Shown here piece by piece: positions 7,097 through 8,088 of a stretch of 8,088 bases of DNA. Every line of letters begins with the position of its first letter. Position 1 is the first letter of the stretch. The stretch lies in NCBI GenBank assembly GCA_009926525.1, contig RFOR01000027.1, forward strand, positions 1 to 8,088. The letters are read 5' to 3'. The position numbers were made by a program, and so were the translations under genes. This DNA comes from Methylophilaceae bacterium (GTDB taxonomy: Bacteria; Pseudomonadota; Gammaproteobacteria; Burkholderiales; Methylophilaceae). The notes under the pieces were generated by a model. It had not been told where the DNA came from and searched no databases. It was given only the letters and a program-made list of their open reading frames with translations.

Positions 7097-7474
7097 ATGA
7101 TTTACGGCGTTGGCACAGACTTAGTTGAAGTGGCGCGAATTCAAGATTCGCTAGACCGCTTTGGCGATCATTTTGCGATGCGTGTATTGAGTGAGCGCGA
7201 GATGCAAGAATTTCAACTATCGAATACAAAAGCACGTTTCTTAGCTAAACGTTTTGCCGCCAAAGAGGCCTTTGCTAAAGCACTTGGAACCGGCATTCGC
7301 AAGCCAGCCACCTTTGAGAATATTGGCGTGGGTCATGACGATTTAGGTAAGCCAGTATTTGATTTGGCGTTTGAATTGCAAGCATGTTTAGAAACAAAAA
7401 ACATAAAGTTTGCTCACCTTTCTATTTCAGATGAAAAAGCGTTTGCAACCGCTTTTGTTGTGCTAGAAAAGTAA
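7097..7474 (+). CDS. acpS: holo-[acyl-carrier-protein] synthase
   Basis: AcpS transfers the 4'-phosphopantetheine group from coenzyme A to a serine of apo acyl carrier protein, activating it for fatty acid synthesis. It is a small cytoplasmic enzyme that works as a trimer. The 125-residue length is typical. The N-terminal MIYGVGTDLVEVARI carries the metal-binding Asp8, and RFAAKEAFAKALGTG (52-66) carries Glu57 and Lys56, which complete the active site. The C-terminal HLSISDEKAFATAFVVLE (107-124) is the conserved final strand region. The start lies 3 bases after pdxJ, with no clear ribosome binding site, so translation is likely coupled to pdxJ. The stop is followed 2 bases later by the tcdA start. 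No nagZ gene follows, although one is seen after acpS in some related bacteria. Confidence 0.97.
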   Translation: MIYGVGTDLVEVARIQDSLDRFGDHFAMRVLSEREMQEFQLSNTKARFLAKRFAAKEAFAKALGTGIRKPATFENIGVGHDDLGKPVFDLAFELQACLETKNIKFAHLSISDEKAFATAFVVLEK

Positions 7475-7476
7475 AT

Positions 7477-8088
7477 ATGGTCGAAAGTGATTCACCAGAT
7501 TATGAACGTCGCTTTAGCGGCGTTCGTCGTTTATACGGAGAGCAAGGTTTAGCTAAGCTTCAAGCTGCCCATGCTTGCATCATTGGTATAGGCGGTGTGG
7601 GATCCTGGGCGGTTGAAGCTTTGGCGCGAAGCGCTGTTGGACACATCACGCTGATTGATTTAGATAACATTGCTGAATCCAATGTAAACCGCCAACTCCA
7701 CGCAATAGATGGTATTTTTGGGATGGCTAAGGTGACTGCCATGGCACAGCGTATTAAGGCGATTAACCCTGCTTGTGTGGTTCAAGAGATTGAAGAGTTT
7801 GTGACACCAGAAAATGTGGCTGAAATGCTAAATAGTGGCTTTGATATGGTGCTAGATGCCATTGATGATGCTAGAGCCAAAGTGGCGATTGCCGCCTATT
7901 GCAAGAAAAATAATATTCAACTGGTCACTGTTGGCGGCGCCGGTGGCAGGTTAGATCCGACTAAAATTAAGCAGGGTGATTTGTCTCAAGTGGTAGGCGA
8001 TAGATTGCTTGCGAAAGTGCGTAATCAACTGCGCCGTGACCATGGCTTTCCTAAATCGCTTACCAGCGCCAAAAAGAGCGCAGCTAAG
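7477..8088 (+). CDS. tcdA: tRNA threonylcarbamoyladenosine dehydratase TcdA (CsdL/YgdL), 5' part
   Basis: TcdA is an E1-like enzyme of the ThiF/MoeB superfamily. It uses ATP to dehydrate the t6A modification at position 37 of tRNAs reading ANN codons, giving the cyclic form ct6A. The frame opens at ATG 7477 and stays open for 204 codons to the right edge, so the C-terminus is missing (E. coli TcdA has about 268 residues). YERRFSGVRRLYGEQGL near the start matches the family. The nucleotide-binding loop is IIGIGGVGSW (35-44). Further ATP-site residues are Asp61 and Asp63 in LIDLDNI and the NRQLHA motif (71-76). DAIDDARAK (128-136) and VTVGGAGGRLDPT (150-162) are also typical and separate it from ThiF and MoeB. 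The start lies 2 bases after acpS. In E. coli the gene sits apart, beside csdA-csdE, so its place here is a lineage-specific addition to the operon. Confidence 0.95.
   Translation, partial: MVESDSPDYERRFSGVRRLYGEQGLAKLQAAHACIIGIGGVGSWAVEALARSAVGHITLIDLDNIAESNVNRQLHAIDGIFGMAKVTAMAQRIKAINPACVVQEIEEFVTPENVAEMLNSGFDMVLDAIDDARAKVAIAAYCKKNNIQLVTVGGAGGRLDPTKIKQGDLSQVVGDRLLAKVRNQLRRDHGFPKSLTSAKKSAAK

Noticed and set aside
1..8088. A hidden novel system, mobile element, CRISPR array or RNA gene
   Set aside because: Every stretch over 120 bases is accounted for by a recognised gene on the + strand. No long repeats, spacer-repeat pattern, tRNA-like fold or transposase was seen.

Overview
The window is a run of ordinary housekeeping genes from a proteobacterium, all on the + strand. 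In order they are htrA/degP-type protease (3' part), lepA, lepB, a DUF4845 membrane protein, rnc, era, recO, pdxJ, acpS and tcdA (5' part). The lepA-lepB-rnc-era-recO-pdxJ-acpS order is known from gamma- and betaproteobacteria. A DUF4845 gene between lepB and rnc, and a DegP/MucD-type protease just upstream of lepA, point to Betaproteobacteria. Moderate GC and the style of the proteins suggest the Methylophilaceae/Nitrosomonadales side; that placement is inference, not proven by the sequence.

Layout: 1-914 encodes the end of a periplasmic serine protease (catalytic Ser motif plus two PDZ domains). The 116-base gap at 915-1030 is the longest non-coding stretch. It holds a terminator-like GC hairpin and a possible extended -10 promoter very close to the lepA start. 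From 1031 to the right edge the genes are tightly packed: gaps are 27 bases (lepA-lepB), -1 (lepB-DUF4845), 15 (DUF4845-rnc), 52 (rnc-era), 16 (era-recO), about -1 (recO-pdxJ), 3 (pdxJ-acpS) and 2 (acpS-tcdA). This looks like one long transcription unit with much translational coupling.

Functionally the unit mixes translation and ribosome quality (LepA, Era, RNase III, TcdA), protein export (LepB), DNA repair (RecO) and cofactor supply (PdxJ for pyridoxal phosphate, AcpS for holo-acyl carrier protein). The protease upstream belongs to envelope quality control.

I found no mobile element, CRISPR array, tRNA, rRNA, phage gene or defence system, and no sign of a novel multi-gene system. The most interesting material is at the gene junctions. 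Short inverted repeats enclose or overlap the upstream stop codon just before the rnc, recO and acpS starts, and the one before recO would bury its ribosome binding site. Three starts are doubled ATGATG. The DUF4845 protein is the only gene whose function is unknown.
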